DNA of 64,000 bases from JAEINY01 sp942490535 (GCA_942490535.1 CALNXQ010000003.1:372001-436000); one strand, 5' to 3'. Counted from the stretch's first letter, positions 54,950 through 64,000 are shown. The notes: a model not told the origin generated them from the sequence alone. Made by a program: numbers and translations.

Positions 54950-57352
54950 TTATTTTGATTTCTTTAAAAATGTTTTGTAGGGCTCCTTCAAACCAGCTTC
55001 TCTCTTAATTTTCTCAAAATCAATATCCGATTCTTGCTTTCCCGGTTGTGCCCAGCTAAATGTCAGGTTGTGCGAAGAAGGTCTCAATGATTGAATTTCC
55101 TGATTTTTAAATGCTTTGTTGAAGACCAGTAATTGATTGACACTATAACGCAGGCAATTGGCTCGCAAATGTGCTACAACCAAATTGCCATTTCCAGGCT
55201 TCCTAATCTTACCAATCTTCACTTCCTTGCTCGCACCATTAACACTAAACCTAAAGACCTTATCATCGTAAGTGATGGAAAATCGGTTTATATCCTCCTC
55301 CTTTAATGAATTTTCGATAACCAGCTTATGAATATTCTCCTTTCCCCCTCCAATGTTCATATAGGCAATTGCTTTGCCCCCTTCAACCAGCATTCCATAA
55401 TAACCATCCTTCTCCAGATCACCGTTTTTGCTGAGTACCCATTGCTCTTCAGACCATCCACTCAGGTCAAGGAATGTTGAGGCTAATTTAAAGTCGGCAA
55501 CTATGGTAAACCGGGCTGGATCCAATTCGACGGAATGTTCAAAAACCGGACGTTTAACATCCAAATCAAAACTATTATCCTTCCATGTAAAGTTCCAGGG
55601 GCCGGTTTGTCGGGCAAAGCTGGATACTTTGCCACTCGTTTCACCGATCACATTTCGTTCAAAATGAACATAACGGCTATGCGAATCCATTCCCATGGCA
55701 TCCACCACACCATGCGCTCCTGGGGCTTTTATAATCTGATCGATAAAGTTCTCTTTAAAAACAGTACCCCGGCTGGCCCCGTTATTATAATATCCGGCGG
55801 CATCAGCCAGGTATTGAGCCGCATGATGTATGTAATTACCAATAAGACGATTGTTAAAATTGTAGGTCTCTACACTATCTGTCCAACACCATCCATTACT
55901 AATACCGGTGTTGCCTGTATAACTGATTTCACAATTTTCCACCAGATTATTGTGACTTTGCATGATACACAAGCCCACAGCAGCTGGATGTACTTTGCCT
56001 CCGTCATGAATATAACAGTTGGAGATAACATTGTAGGCAGGCGCCAGATCAAACGGAATACGGTCTGCAATAACATTGGCGTCGGTACGTCCCATGATTA
56101 CACCACCGCTGCCCATGTCGTACATTTCACAGCCAACGATATTTATATTGAATGAACGCTCACCAATTCGAATCGCATTGGCTCCTAGATGGTTGAACCG
56201 ACATTTCTCAAAACTGATATTCTCGGCATTGACCAGATCAACAGACTGTCCGGAAGACGGGGCAGCCTGATAGCCTGCGTAACCACCTTTGCGGTCGGTT
56301 GGAAAGTGAGGGATTTCCTTTTGTTTATCTTTGGGGCAAATAGGATCAAATTCGTATATACCTAAGTTGTAAGCGGCATACTTAAAATTGATGTTTTTGA
56401 AAGAAATATATTGTGCCTTTTTCAGCGAATCACCCACAATAGTTATGAAAGCATCCAAATACGGGGCATAAATGTTCATTGTGTTGGGGTCTTCTCCCTC
56501 AGCAGCCAGGTAATGAATTTCTCCGTTATTTCCGTCCAGGTACCATTCGCCAGGCTGATCCATTGCTGCCGGAATATTCTCGACACAATACCGCATATGA
56601 TTTCCAAAAGTACCGATTGGGTACGAACTGGGCGAATTAAGATAAACCTCATTTTTTTCTGAATCTATCTTCCTGATGGTTTGCCAGGAGCTTTCCCAAC
56701 TGTGATAGGTAAGGATTTCCGCTTGTTCCCAATTCTCCCAATATTGAATATCTCCCTTAGCAAATTGAAAGCCGCAACGACATTCCCAGAATTCGTCGGG
56801 ATGTTCATCAAGCATCTTCCGCCCCCAGGAATATTTTCCACCCGTTTCAACATATTTGGTCAAAGGATCTTGAGTTATCAGAAACCCATCATTGGGTATC
56901 CGGGCCCGGGTTAGCCGTTTCTCTCCAGCAAAGAGCTGGCGAAAATACCATTGACCTTCTTTTACCTCTGGGATAAATGCTACCCAATGGTTACCATTTT
57001 GCTGTTTCCAATTCGTAATTTTCCTTCCCGCACTCACGGTTACCGAATCACACGCTTCACCCTCATATACAATAGGTTTGCTGGATTGCCCCCCATCTTC
57101 GTATGAAAATTTCAGAGAGGTTCCAAGAGAATACATCCCTTTTTTCAGGATTATCCTGACTCCTTTTTCAGGTAAACCTTCAACTTTCAGTTTTCTGACA
57201 AGTTCCTGAGCCCGCTGGATGGTAGCAACAGGGCTATTGGGGGTTCCAGGGTTATTATCATTTCCATTAGGAGAAACATAGTAACATACCTGAGCTTGGG
57301 CAAATAAGCTACAAAGACAAATAATTGATAATAAGACAAATTTCTTTTTCAT
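54950..57352 (-). CDS. Exported beta-helix enzyme with LamG-like domain (GH141-like), copy D
   Basis: 800 residues with a signal peptide ending LFAQAQ. The N-terminal block VSPNGNDNNPGTPNSPVATI, the RRQ-type FRQLFAGEKRLTRARIPN block and the beta-helix rungs (NVISNCYIHDGGKVHPAAVG, NTGISNGWCWTDS) are shared with copies A and E. The C-terminal LamG-like domain starts near residue 620 (FKLASTFLDLSGWSEEQWVL). It is adjacent to copy E, and local stretches of the two genes are nearly the same at the DNA level, so they are a recent tandem duplication. It lacks a lipobox and is probably periplasmic or secreted. Confidence 0.83.
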   Translation of the reverse strand: MKKKFVLLSIICLCSLFAQAQVCYYVSPNGNDNNPGTPNSPVATIQRAQELVRKLKVEGLPEKGVRIILKKGMYSLGTSLKFSYEDGGQSSKPIVYEGEACDSVTVSAGRKITNWKQQNGNHWVAFIPEVKEGQWYFRQLFAGEKRLTRARIPNDGFLITQDPLTKYVETGGKYSWGRKMLDEHPDEFWECRCGFQFAKGDIQYWENWEQAEILTYHSWESSWQTIRKIDSEKNEVYLNSPSSYPIGTFGNHMRYCVENIPAAMDQPGEWYLDGNNGEIHYLAAEGEDPNTMNIYAPYLDAFITIVGDSLKKAQYISFKNINFKYAAYNLGIYEFDPICPKDKQKEIPHFPTDRKGGYAGYQAAPSSGQSVDLVNAENISFEKCRFNHLGANAIRIGERSFNINIVGCEMYDMGSGGVIMGRTDANVIADRIPFDLAPAYNVISNCYIHDGGKVHPAAVGLCIMQSHNNLVENCEISYTGNTGISNGWCWTDSVETYNFNNRLIGNYIHHAAQYLADAAGYYNNGASRGTVFKENFIDQIIKAPGAHGVVDAMGMDSHSRYVHFERNVIGETSGKVSSFARQTGPWNFTWKDNSFDLDVKRPVFEHSVELDPARFTIVADFKLASTFLDLSGWSEEQWVLSKNGDLEKDGYYGMLVEGGKAIAYMNIGGGKENIHKLVIENSLKEEDINRFSITYDDKVFRFSVNGASKEVKIGKIRKPGNGNLVVAHLRANCLRYSVNQLLVFNKAFKNQEIQSLRPSSHNLTFSWAQPGKQESDIDFEKIKREAGLKEPYKTFLKKSK

Positions 57353-57384
57353 AATTGTTTTAATTATTAGGTATTTAGATGAGT

Positions 57385-59781
57385 TTATGGTTTCAAAAAT
57401 GACTGATAGGCTTTAGAAATGCCTGCTTCTTTTTTGATTTGTTCAAAATCCACTGTGGCTTCAGGAAGAGCTTGTTGGTTCCATTGGTAAGTTAAATGGG
57501 GGCTGTCAGCAGATAAAACGCCCATTTTTCTAACTTTCACAGGGCGATCAAATATCAACAGTTGATCAACACCGTATCGCAGACAATTGGCACCTAAGTG
57601 GGCCACCACCATTTTTCCGGTTCCGGACTTCCGGGTTTTACCGATTTTGGTTTCTGCAACAGTGCCATTGACGTAAAAGCTAAATTTATTACCATCGTAA
57701 CTGATGGCAAAGCGGTTGCGGGCATTCTCCTTCAACCTATCTGAAATCACTAGACTGTATCTGTTTTCTTTACCGCCACCTACATTGAGGTAAGCAATGG
57801 CTTTTCCACCTTCCACTAACATACCAAAGTAGCCATCGGCATCGGCTTTTCCATTTTTACTAAGAATCCATTGCTGTTCACTCCAGCCACTTAAATCAAG
57901 AAAAGTGGAAGCAAGCTCAAAATCAGCCACCATTGTAAAGGTTTCAGGGTCCAACTCGTTGGAATGGGGAATAACAGGACGTTCAACATCCCAGGTAAAA
58001 TTATTATCCTTCCAGGTGAAATTCCAGGGGCCGGTTTGTCGGGCAAAGCTGGCCACTTTACCGCTGGTTTCACCAATCACATTCCGCTCGAAATGCATGT
58101 ACCGGCTGTGGGAATCCATCCCCATGCCATCTACGACCCCATGCACACCTGGACCTTTCACAATCTGATCAATAAAATTTGCTTTTAGTAGCGTTCCCCG
58201 GCTGGCTCCATTGTTATAAAAACCGGCAGCATCCCCCATGGTTTGAGAGGTGTGGTGGATGTAATTACCAATAAATCGGTTATTAAAATTGTAAGTCTCC
58301 ACATGATCGGTCCAGCACCAACCGTTACTGATACCACTATTTCCAGTAAAGCCAATTTCGGTATGTTCAATCAGGTTATCGTGACTCTGCATGACGCATA
58401 AGCCAACAGCAGCAGGGTGCACTTTTCCACCATTATGGATGTAACAATTAGAAATTACATTGTAAGCAGGAGCCGTATCAAAAGGAATACGATCTTTAAT
58501 CACATTCCTATCGGGACGGCCCAGCACAACACCGCCACTCCCCAGATCATACATTTCGCACCCGGTAAAAGAGTTGTTGTAAGAGCGTTCGCCAATGCGA
58601 ACGGCATACGCACCGACATGATTGATACGACACTTCTCAAAACTAATATATTCTGCATTTAACAGGTCAATCGCTTGCCCGGAGCGCGGAGCAGCTTGTG
58701 CATCGGTGTAGCCACCACGTGGATTATCCGGAAATTCGGGGTTTCCTTTTTGAATCTCCAGCGGCCACTGAGGCGTCATATCGTAAATACCTAGGTCGTA
58801 TCTGGCATATTTAAAGTTTATATTTTTAAAAGCCAGATATTGCACTTTCTTTTTTGACTCGCCCTTAAACTCCATTATTGTAGCAATAAAAGGAGCATAA
58901 ATCTCCATTTGATTAGGGTTTTCGCCATCGGCAGCCAAATAATGTACTTCCCCTTTTTTACCATCCAGATACCACTCTCCTGCCTGATCCATGGCGGCAG
59001 GGATGTTTTCGATGCGGTATCGCATATGTTTTCCAAACGTGCCAATGGGGTAACGACAGGGTGAATTGAAATGTACATCCTGGTTTTTCATGTCTATTTT
59101 GCGGATTGTTTGCCACGAACTCTCCCAGCTGTGATAAGTAAGAATTTCTGCTTCGTTCCAATTATCCCACTTTTTAAAATCACCTTCTTCAAACTGAAAG
59201 CCACAGCGGCTGGCCCAATACTCGCCAGGCTGCTCATCACGCATCTTCTGGTCCCAGGTATACTTTCCTACGGTCTGTTTATATGCCGATAAGGGTCCTT
59301 TCGTTTTTAAAAATCCATCATTGGGAATCCTGGCTCGTGTCAACCGTTTATTACCGGCAAAAAGCTGACGGAAGTACCAGTCGCCTTTTCTCACTTCCGA
59401 TACGAAGGCCACCCAGTGGTTTCCATCTACTCTTTTCCAGTCAGAAACTCTTCTACCGGCACTAACCAACACGCCATCGGGTTGAGCACCCTCATATACA
59501 ACCGGCTTTCCTTTTTCACCATTATCTTCAGGGGTAAACAGAAGTGATTCATTCAAAAAATAAGCCCCTTTATCGATTATGACCTTTACCCCCTTCTCGG
59601 GCAAGCCATTTCCGGCTTTTAACTCACGCACTAATTCCTGGGCTCGCTGTATGGTAGCCACAGGTTGTTCCTTACTGCCTGCAGCATTGTTATTGCCATC
59701 AGGTGACACATAAATATTCACCTGGGCCATAGCATTCCAGTTAAGCAAAAACGAAAGTGCAAATATTACAATCTCTCTCAT
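57385..59781 (-). CDS. Exported beta-helix enzyme with LamG-like domain (GH141-like), copy E
   Basis: 798 residues, signal peptide ending WNAMAQ. The domains follow the same order as in copy D, with the same blocks VSPDGNNNAAGSKEQPVATI, FRQLFAGNKRLTRARIPND and NGWCWTDHVETYNFNNRF. The LamG-like tail (FELASTFLDLSGWSEQQWIL) is also collinear. The duplicates differ most in the N-terminal 60 residues and in the loops of the helix, which may mean different cleavage sites on one polymer. The gene lies 32 bases upstream of copy D, in one transcript. Confidence 0.83.
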   Translation of the reverse strand: MREIVIFALSFLLNWNAMAQVNIYVSPDGNNNAAGSKEQPVATIQRAQELVRELKAGNGLPEKGVKVIIDKGAYFLNESLLFTPEDNGEKGKPVVYEGAQPDGVLVSAGRRVSDWKRVDGNHWVAFVSEVRKGDWYFRQLFAGNKRLTRARIPNDGFLKTKGPLSAYKQTVGKYTWDQKMRDEQPGEYWASRCGFQFEEGDFKKWDNWNEAEILTYHSWESSWQTIRKIDMKNQDVHFNSPCRYPIGTFGKHMRYRIENIPAAMDQAGEWYLDGKKGEVHYLAADGENPNQMEIYAPFIATIMEFKGESKKKVQYLAFKNINFKYARYDLGIYDMTPQWPLEIQKGNPEFPDNPRGGYTDAQAAPRSGQAIDLLNAEYISFEKCRINHVGAYAVRIGERSYNNSFTGCEMYDLGSGGVVLGRPDRNVIKDRIPFDTAPAYNVISNCYIHNGGKVHPAAVGLCVMQSHDNLIEHTEIGFTGNSGISNGWCWTDHVETYNFNNRFIGNYIHHTSQTMGDAAGFYNNGASRGTLLKANFIDQIVKGPGVHGVVDGMGMDSHSRYMHFERNVIGETSGKVASFARQTGPWNFTWKDNNFTWDVERPVIPHSNELDPETFTMVADFELASTFLDLSGWSEQQWILSKNGKADADGYFGMLVEGGKAIAYLNVGGGKENRYSLVISDRLKENARNRFAISYDGNKFSFYVNGTVAETKIGKTRKSGTGKMVVAHLGANCLRYGVDQLLIFDRPVKVRKMGVLSADSPHLTYQWNQQALPEATVDFEQIKKEAGISKAYQSFLKP

Positions 59782-59855
59782 AATGGTTTGTTATAATATT
59801 ATCTGATTTAACTATTCTATAAGTTGCTTTATTCGCAATTAGAATCCTACACGCA

Positions 59856-60419
59856 CTACTCACTTATAAATGCATGTACTTCACACGGTTTCCCTGATGA
59901 TTCCGAATCCAATTCAATCTTTATCTCCAGCGCTCTTATTTGTTTGGCCCAAGGTTCCTCCAGCCATATATTCTCTACCACAAAACAATCATGATCTTCA
60001 CATTTTTTATCAAAACGAATATGCTCTTCTCCATGTTGACCAATACCACATCCATCTATTAAAATAAACTGTGGAGCATCAGCCAGTATGGCTTCAAGTA
60101 CATGCTCATCTAAAAACGTTTGTACTTCTCCATACTCCTTTGTCCCATAATTGCACTGCGCCATGGCTCCTGTATAAAGCACTAGGGCTTTATTTCTAAA
60201 ACTATAGAAGGCTAACTCTTCTTTAGACGGCATGTGCTGCCGGCAATCAATTACTTCTGCCGACACCTTATATTCTTTTTTCTTAGGTTGCTTTGTATAA
60301 CAGTCGATATGTGTACCTACATGCCCGATTGCATTCACGGCATCTGACTGAGTTTTTGCCCATATCATGGCCAGATGATCATCTGACAGTTCAATATTTA
60401 TTTTTATCATTTTTTCCAT
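59856..60419 (-). CDS. KynB-like cyclase family metal-dependent hydrolase
   Basis: 187 residues with no signal peptide, so cytoplasmic. It carries the metal-binding motif HVGTHIDCY (His33, His37, Asp39) and a C-terminal GIGQHGEEHIRFDKKCEDHD, then CFVVENIWLEEPW. These blocks place it in the cyclase (kynurenine formamidase-like) family, whose members hydrolyse amides or lactones. It is shorter at the N-terminus than most. There is no tryptophan pathway here; in this setting it may open a sugar lactone or act on an unusual uronate. That is inference. It sits between two beta-helix genes in the same direction. Confidence 0.8.
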   Translation of the reverse strand: MEKMIKINIELSDDHLAMIWAKTQSDAVNAIGHVGTHIDCYTKQPKKKEYKVSAEVIDCRQHMPSKEELAFYSFRNKALVLYTGAMAQCNYGTKEYGEVQTFLDEHVLEAILADAPQFILIDGCGIGQHGEEHIRFDKKCEDHDCFVVENIWLEEPWAKQIRALEIKIELDSESSGKPCEVHAFISE

Positions 60420-60443
60420 TTGAATGACCTTGACGATAGGTAA

Positions 60444-62333
60444 TTATTGTCCTTTCATTTTCAACAGCTTTCTCCATTTCTTCTCCAAACCTGCCTTTTG
60501 AAAAGCCTCAAAATATTGAAGGGAATCTTTTTCTGTAATCGTAAAATGATTATTGATCCATATATAGTCTTCATCTTTGGTAGGCTGATTGCGACGATAG
60601 GCCTCGGCATGGTAGTCGTAAGTCACATTACCTTCGACCGTAAATCCGGCCGTCCGCCCATCGAAAAAAATCGGTTGACTCTCGTACTTACTGTTGGGCA
60701 CACTATTAGAACGGATGCCATGAATGTGATTAAAGCGCATGATAGAATGCGGCTGTGGGCCTAATGTATAAATGCCCCCACCATCGGACACCTCCAACAT
60801 TGTATTATAAATATGATTATACTCAATGGTAATATACCCGGCACAATCAGTACTATCACTGTATGATTTCCACTTTTCATAAGGATAATGCATGTCGGGC
60901 CACCACCATCCGGTGGCAATACCACTATAAGGCAGGTCGTGAATACAGTTATGTGCAATTCGGATATAACGAGCAATGGATACAAAAACGGCATTACCCC
61001 CAAAATACTCTGCTGCACAGTTGAAGAACAGGTTATTGGTAATCTTTACTTCCTCAGGAACCAGTGGACCTCTTAATTCTTCACCTACTGAAATGCCATT
61101 TCCAGAAATGTCGTGAAATACATTTCCGGTCAGGTCGATATTCCTTGTTCCTTTCCGGAAAGCAATGCCGCCGCCTCCCATACAGGTAAATTTACAGCGG
61201 GTAAAGCGAATGTTTTCGGCAAATTCAAAATCCAGTGCACTTCCCATGTAGGTCTCCTCATCATCCCCCCAATAATCGTAACACCCCTGACGACCATTAT
61301 GGCCAGTGGGAGGTCGCAACCATTCACTATAAGCAAAGGTGATGCCTTCAAAAGTAAGGTTGGTCAACGGCTCTTGCCGGGTACCTTTTCCTTCTACCAG
61401 TGCTTGAATGACCGGCACCACCACATCCACCTGATTTAAATCCACACCCATAGGTGGAATACAATAAAGTATTCCTTTTGTACGATCGAAATACCATTCA
61501 TTTGCGGTATCCAAAAATTCCATGGCATTTTCAAAATAGCAGGGCCAACCTTTCTTAGGCGCATTGTAACCAAAATATTTAACATGAGGTGGCTGTAAAA
61601 TTACTTCACCTTTGTGCGGCATTACACGTTTAATCTTTTTATGAGTCGTAGCCCAATTCGTGAGCGCCACCAGCTCTACATCCGGCAAAGTCTCCCAGTC
61701 GATAGTCCAACGAGAGTCAACCGTTACGATAAAGCGGTCATCAACGCTCCATTGATTTTCAGGATCATTAATACCTGTGATCCAATCGTAATTATGCTCA
61801 ATCAGTTCATTACCATCCTCAACTTTCTCCCGGACAGAGTTAAGCATGGTTATATATTTATCCGGCGCATTAACATTGGGTGTACGGGCTCTTACCACCC
61901 GCTTCCCATCAATAAATAAATGCCGGATGTTCCACTCTTCACCACTCTCTTTGGGAAGGTGCAATTGAAAAATCCTCCCGTCAGTAGTTTCCCAACCGTT
62001 TAGCTTCCTGCCCCCACTAATGACTACCTGTTCGTTTTCTGCTGCCCGAAAAACTACGGGTGCCTCTTTTGTCCCGGAATCCTCTGTTGTAAAAACCAAG
62101 GTTTTATTGATGTGGTATGTTCCTTCTTGTAAAATAACCTCCACACCCCCTTCAGGCATACCATCCTTTTTTATCTCACGGACCAATTGCTGTGCCCTTT
62201 CAAGTGTTGCTACCGGATGCCGCTTTGTTCCAGAATTAGTATCATCGCCTATAATAGAAACATAATACTTCACCTGTGCATTTAATAAATGACCGCCAAA
62301 AAGAAGAAAGACAAACAATAATATTTTATCCAT
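60444..62333 (-). CDS. Exported right-handed beta-helix enzyme (GH141-like), copy F
   Basis: 629 residues from the ATG at 62333 (MDKILLFVFLLFGGHLLNAQ); an ATG at 62342 is nearly as good, and the open frame further upstream has no coding character. The first part reads VSIIGDDTNSGTKRHPVATL and QLFIDG-type VRARTPNVNAPDKY. The rungs SGNGISVGEELRG, HNCIHDLPYSGIATGWWW and DGGIYTLGPQPHS follow. There is no LamG tail. Three AATTCGG repeats lie upstream. It is the first beta-helix gene of the array, 190 bases after the GH43-like gene at the right edge. Confidence 0.82.
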   Translation of the reverse strand: MDKILLFVFLLFGGHLLNAQVKYYVSIIGDDTNSGTKRHPVATLERAQQLVREIKKDGMPEGGVEVILQEGTYHINKTLVFTTEDSGTKEAPVVFRAAENEQVVISGGRKLNGWETTDGRIFQLHLPKESGEEWNIRHLFIDGKRVVRARTPNVNAPDKYITMLNSVREKVEDGNELIEHNYDWITGINDPENQWSVDDRFIVTVDSRWTIDWETLPDVELVALTNWATTHKKIKRVMPHKGEVILQPPHVKYFGYNAPKKGWPCYFENAMEFLDTANEWYFDRTKGILYCIPPMGVDLNQVDVVVPVIQALVEGKGTRQEPLTNLTFEGITFAYSEWLRPPTGHNGRQGCYDYWGDDEETYMGSALDFEFAENIRFTRCKFTCMGGGGIAFRKGTRNIDLTGNVFHDISGNGISVGEELRGPLVPEEVKITNNLFFNCAAEYFGGNAVFVSIARYIRIAHNCIHDLPYSGIATGWWWPDMHYPYEKWKSYSDSTDCAGYITIEYNHIYNTMLEVSDGGGIYTLGPQPHSIMRFNHIHGIRSNSVPNSKYESQPIFFDGRTAGFTVEGNVTYDYHAEAYRRNQPTKDEDYIWINNHFTITEKDSLQYFEAFQKAGLEKKWRKLLKMKGQ

Positions 62334-62448
62334 TCGTATCATAATTAATAGCATTTTCCAAAAACAGTAAGAATATGAGACTACCATGCATCGAAAATAC
62401 ATGATCATTAAGCATAATTTTTTCTTTTTTTCTGAAAGTTCTTGTTTG

Positions 62449-62496
62449 AATTCGGAATTACTATAACAAATTCGGGAATTAGTTGTCAGAATTCGG
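62449..62496. promoter_or_regulatory. Three direct AATTCGG repeats upstream of copy F
   Basis: AATTCGG occurs at 62449-62455, 62469-62475 and 62490-62496, so starts are 20 and 21 bases apart, close to two helical turns each. The flanks also agree in part (GAATTCGG, AAATTCGGGAATT). Such phased direct repeats are typical of AraC-type and hybrid two-component regulators that control polysaccharide genes in Bacteroidota. No complete promoter match was found beside them. Confidence 0.5.
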
Positions 62497-62523
62497 ATTC
62501 CTCCTGATTTAAGCCACTTATGG

Positions 62524-64000
62524 CTATTTACAAGCTGTAATTTCACTGAGTGTTGCCACGCCGTTTTCATTAAAGGCTTCAACGGCAAAATAATAGTCAA
62601 GGCCTTTATTCAGACTTTTCAGAGTAATATCATTTTGGTCATATAGCATTACTGAATGATATAATTTATCTTTTTTAATGCCGTAACGAAGTACATAGCC
62701 CTGTGCATTACTTTCAGGTTGCCAACGCACGGTTACTTGGCGCTCATCCTGATGATCCCGTTCCACGATAAGACCATTTACTTTACCAGGCACTTGACCA
62801 TTCCCATTACCAAAAATTCTAAAACCTGAGACAGCCACTCTTCCATCCGGCACCTTTAAAACAGTCATTCGCATATAGCGGGCTTCTACCGCCTGGTTAA
62901 GTGCGAAATAATCATGCGGTGCATCCTGGCCATCAAGCTGCGTATCACGCATTATATGCCATTCCTTACCATCATTCGAATACTCAATCTGGTATTCATA
63001 AGCAATCCGGGGTTTCCTGCCAAAAATATTGGTGTTATGCTCGGCAAAGTTGATCTGAACGGCATTTACGCGGCTCTTCGTCTCAAGATCAATCGTCAAC
63101 CATTCATTTTGCCCACCTTGGGCAGCCCAATACGTCCTTACATTTTCATCAACACTGTTTTGAGGACGGTAACCTTCGAGTTGCGAAGAAGCCCTCACCG
63201 GCTTATCGTACGATATTAACATCCAGCCTGTAAAATCCGTATATGGACCCAATTCTCGTTGACCTGGCGGCATATAATGTGGATAATCGCCAAAAGCCGT
63301 CTCGGTATATAATACCCCGTCCTTGTCAAAGGCAGCCGGAAACAGACATAAACGACGCTCAAACATATGTTTTACACTAATTACCATCGTGGTGGCATGC
63401 CAATAGTTATCGTATTTATCCTGAAATGTACAACTATGACCGATACCCGTGGCAAAACCACTGGTACGCCGGCTAAAAGGACTGTAAGGAGAATATTTAA
63501 ACGGTCCCAGGGGTTGGTCACTCACATAATAACCATCGGCATAAGTACGCACTTCTGTGCCAGGGACAGCATATTGCAAATAATATTTACCCTGGTATTT
63601 ATTCATCCAGGCACCTTCCAACCATGGAGATGCTTCCCCTTCATTATTTTCACCCGGGCATTCCCAACCATGGTCTTGCGTATTACTGGCCAGCATCACC
63701 TGCGGCTCCCCAACAGGATTGAGTTGATTATCAAGGTCAAGTTCTATGCCATACAATGGATCGTTAGGGGAGCATCCCCAATACAAGTACATGCGACCAT
63801 CATCATCCTGAAAAAAAGCCGGATCCCAAATTGGAAATGGAAACTCAGGATTTGCCACTTCCCAGATACCGGAATCCGGATCCGCGGTTTTAAACAAAGG
63901 CCGTTTTTCTCCCGATGAAGCGGCAAAATAGAGGGTATCACCGATTGCCATTACAGCCGGGGCATAATCCTCAGTGGGTAATCCCGTACTTGGGATAAAT
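62524..64000 (-). CDS. GH43-like enzyme with discoidin and FnIII domains, partial (5' end outside window)
   Basis: About 490 C-terminal residues are visible and the frame stays open to the right edge (PSTGLPTEDYAPAV precedes the first Met inside). The propeller part shows WDPAFFQDDDGRMYLYWGCS and the likely acid Glu in EGASPWLEGAW-like GEASPWLEGAWMNKYQGKYYL. At about residues 240-385 an F5/8 type C domain follows (SQLEGYRPQNSVDENVRTYW, TIDLETKSRVNAVQINF). A fibronectin type III domain ends the protein (VTVRWQPESNAQGYVLRYG). It is the most upstream gene of the array in the window. Confidence 0.85.
   Translation of the reverse strand, partial: FIPSTGLPTEDYAPAVMAIGDTLYFAASSGEKRPLFKTADPDSGIWEVANPEFPFPIWDPAFFQDDDGRMYLYWGCSPNDPLYGIELDLDNQLNPVGEPQVMLASNTQDHGWECPGENNEGEASPWLEGAWMNKYQGKYYLQYAVPGTEVRTYADGYYVSDQPLGPFKYSPYSPFSRRTSGFATGIGHSCTFQDKYDNYWHATTMVISVKHMFERRLCLFPAAFDKDGVLYTETAFGDYPHYMPPGQRELGPYTDFTGWMLISYDKPVRASSQLEGYRPQNSVDENVRTYWAAQGGQNEWLTIDLETKSRVNAVQINFAEHNTNIFGRKPRIAYEYQIEYSNDGKEWHIMRDTQLDGQDAPHDYFALNQAVEARYMRMTVLKVPDGRVAVSGFRIFGNGNGQVPGKVNGLIVERDHQDERQVTVRWQPESNAQGYVLRYGIKKDKLYHSVMLYDQNDITLKSLNKGLDYYFAVEAFNENGVATLSEITACK

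Noticed and set aside
62334..62600. N-terminal extension of beta-helix copy F
   Set aside because: The extra 89 residues contain no signal features and cover the phased repeats; the ATG followed by a signal peptide at 62333 is better.
22498..64000. Direct repeat of the tRNA-Ser 3' end as an attachment site
   Set aside because: No second copy of the T-arm and acceptor sequence was found by eye in the rest of the window.
1..64000. CRISPR array or IS element
   Set aside because: No regularly spaced repeats of CRISPR size and no transposase-like protein were seen on either strand.

Overview
The window looks like a chromosome segment of a Bacteroidota bacterium. The evidence is TAnnTTTG-type promoter elements upstream of amt and of the tRNA, many short lipoprotein signal peptides, class II HMG-CoA reductase with type 2 IPP isomerase, and dense arrays of exported polysaccharide-degrading enzymes. 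A free-living aerobe that feeds on algal or plant polysaccharide is plausible. Genus-level placement is not possible from the sequence alone.

Left region (1-5.4 kb, minus strand): a TetR-controlled ABC-2 type efflux operon (tetR, TolC-like porin, HlyD-like adaptor lipoprotein, two ATPases, and a permease cut by the window edge). Two perfect palindromes flank and overlap the likely tetR promoter. Middle-left (5.7-16.6 kb, plus strand): a leucine-catabolism-type cluster (methylcrotonyl-CoA carboxylase beta, methylglutaconyl-CoA hydratase, methylcrotonyl-CoA carboxylase alpha, acyl-CoA dehydrogenase) lies just upstream of a mevalonate cluster (IPP isomerase type 2, HMG-CoA reductase, GYDIA-type GHMP kinase, diphosphomevalonate decarboxylase, mevalonate kinase). 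The last intermediate of the first set, HMG-CoA, is the substrate of the reductase in the second. Neither HMG-CoA synthase nor HMG-CoA lyase is present here, so a leucine-to-isoprenoid route is a testable idea. Next come amt-glnB (minus strand) and a plus-strand ECF sigma operon with an anti-sigma-like membrane protein, a DUF4097-like exported protein and two small outer-membrane-barrel-like proteins.

A tRNA-Ser(UGA) with its own promoter and terminator sits at 22.5 kb. It is followed by an inverted repeat and a decayed fragment of a hipA-type toxin gene, which suggests an old insertion boundary. From 23.2 kb to the right edge every gene is on the minus strand. This 41-kb array holds three GH3, two full GH43 and one partial GH43-like gene, GH31, GH30, GH29, one intact and one decayed sulfatase, six right-handed beta-helix enzymes resembling GH141 (one frameshifted), an uncharacterised lipoprotein, a beta-propeller protein and a KynB-like cyclase. 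It ends in uxuB-uxuA for glucuronate-derived mannonate. The set fits a sulfated heteropolysaccharide containing fucose, xylose and glucuronic acid, but that substrate is an inference. No SusC/SusD pair or regulator is visible; they may lie beyond 64 kb.
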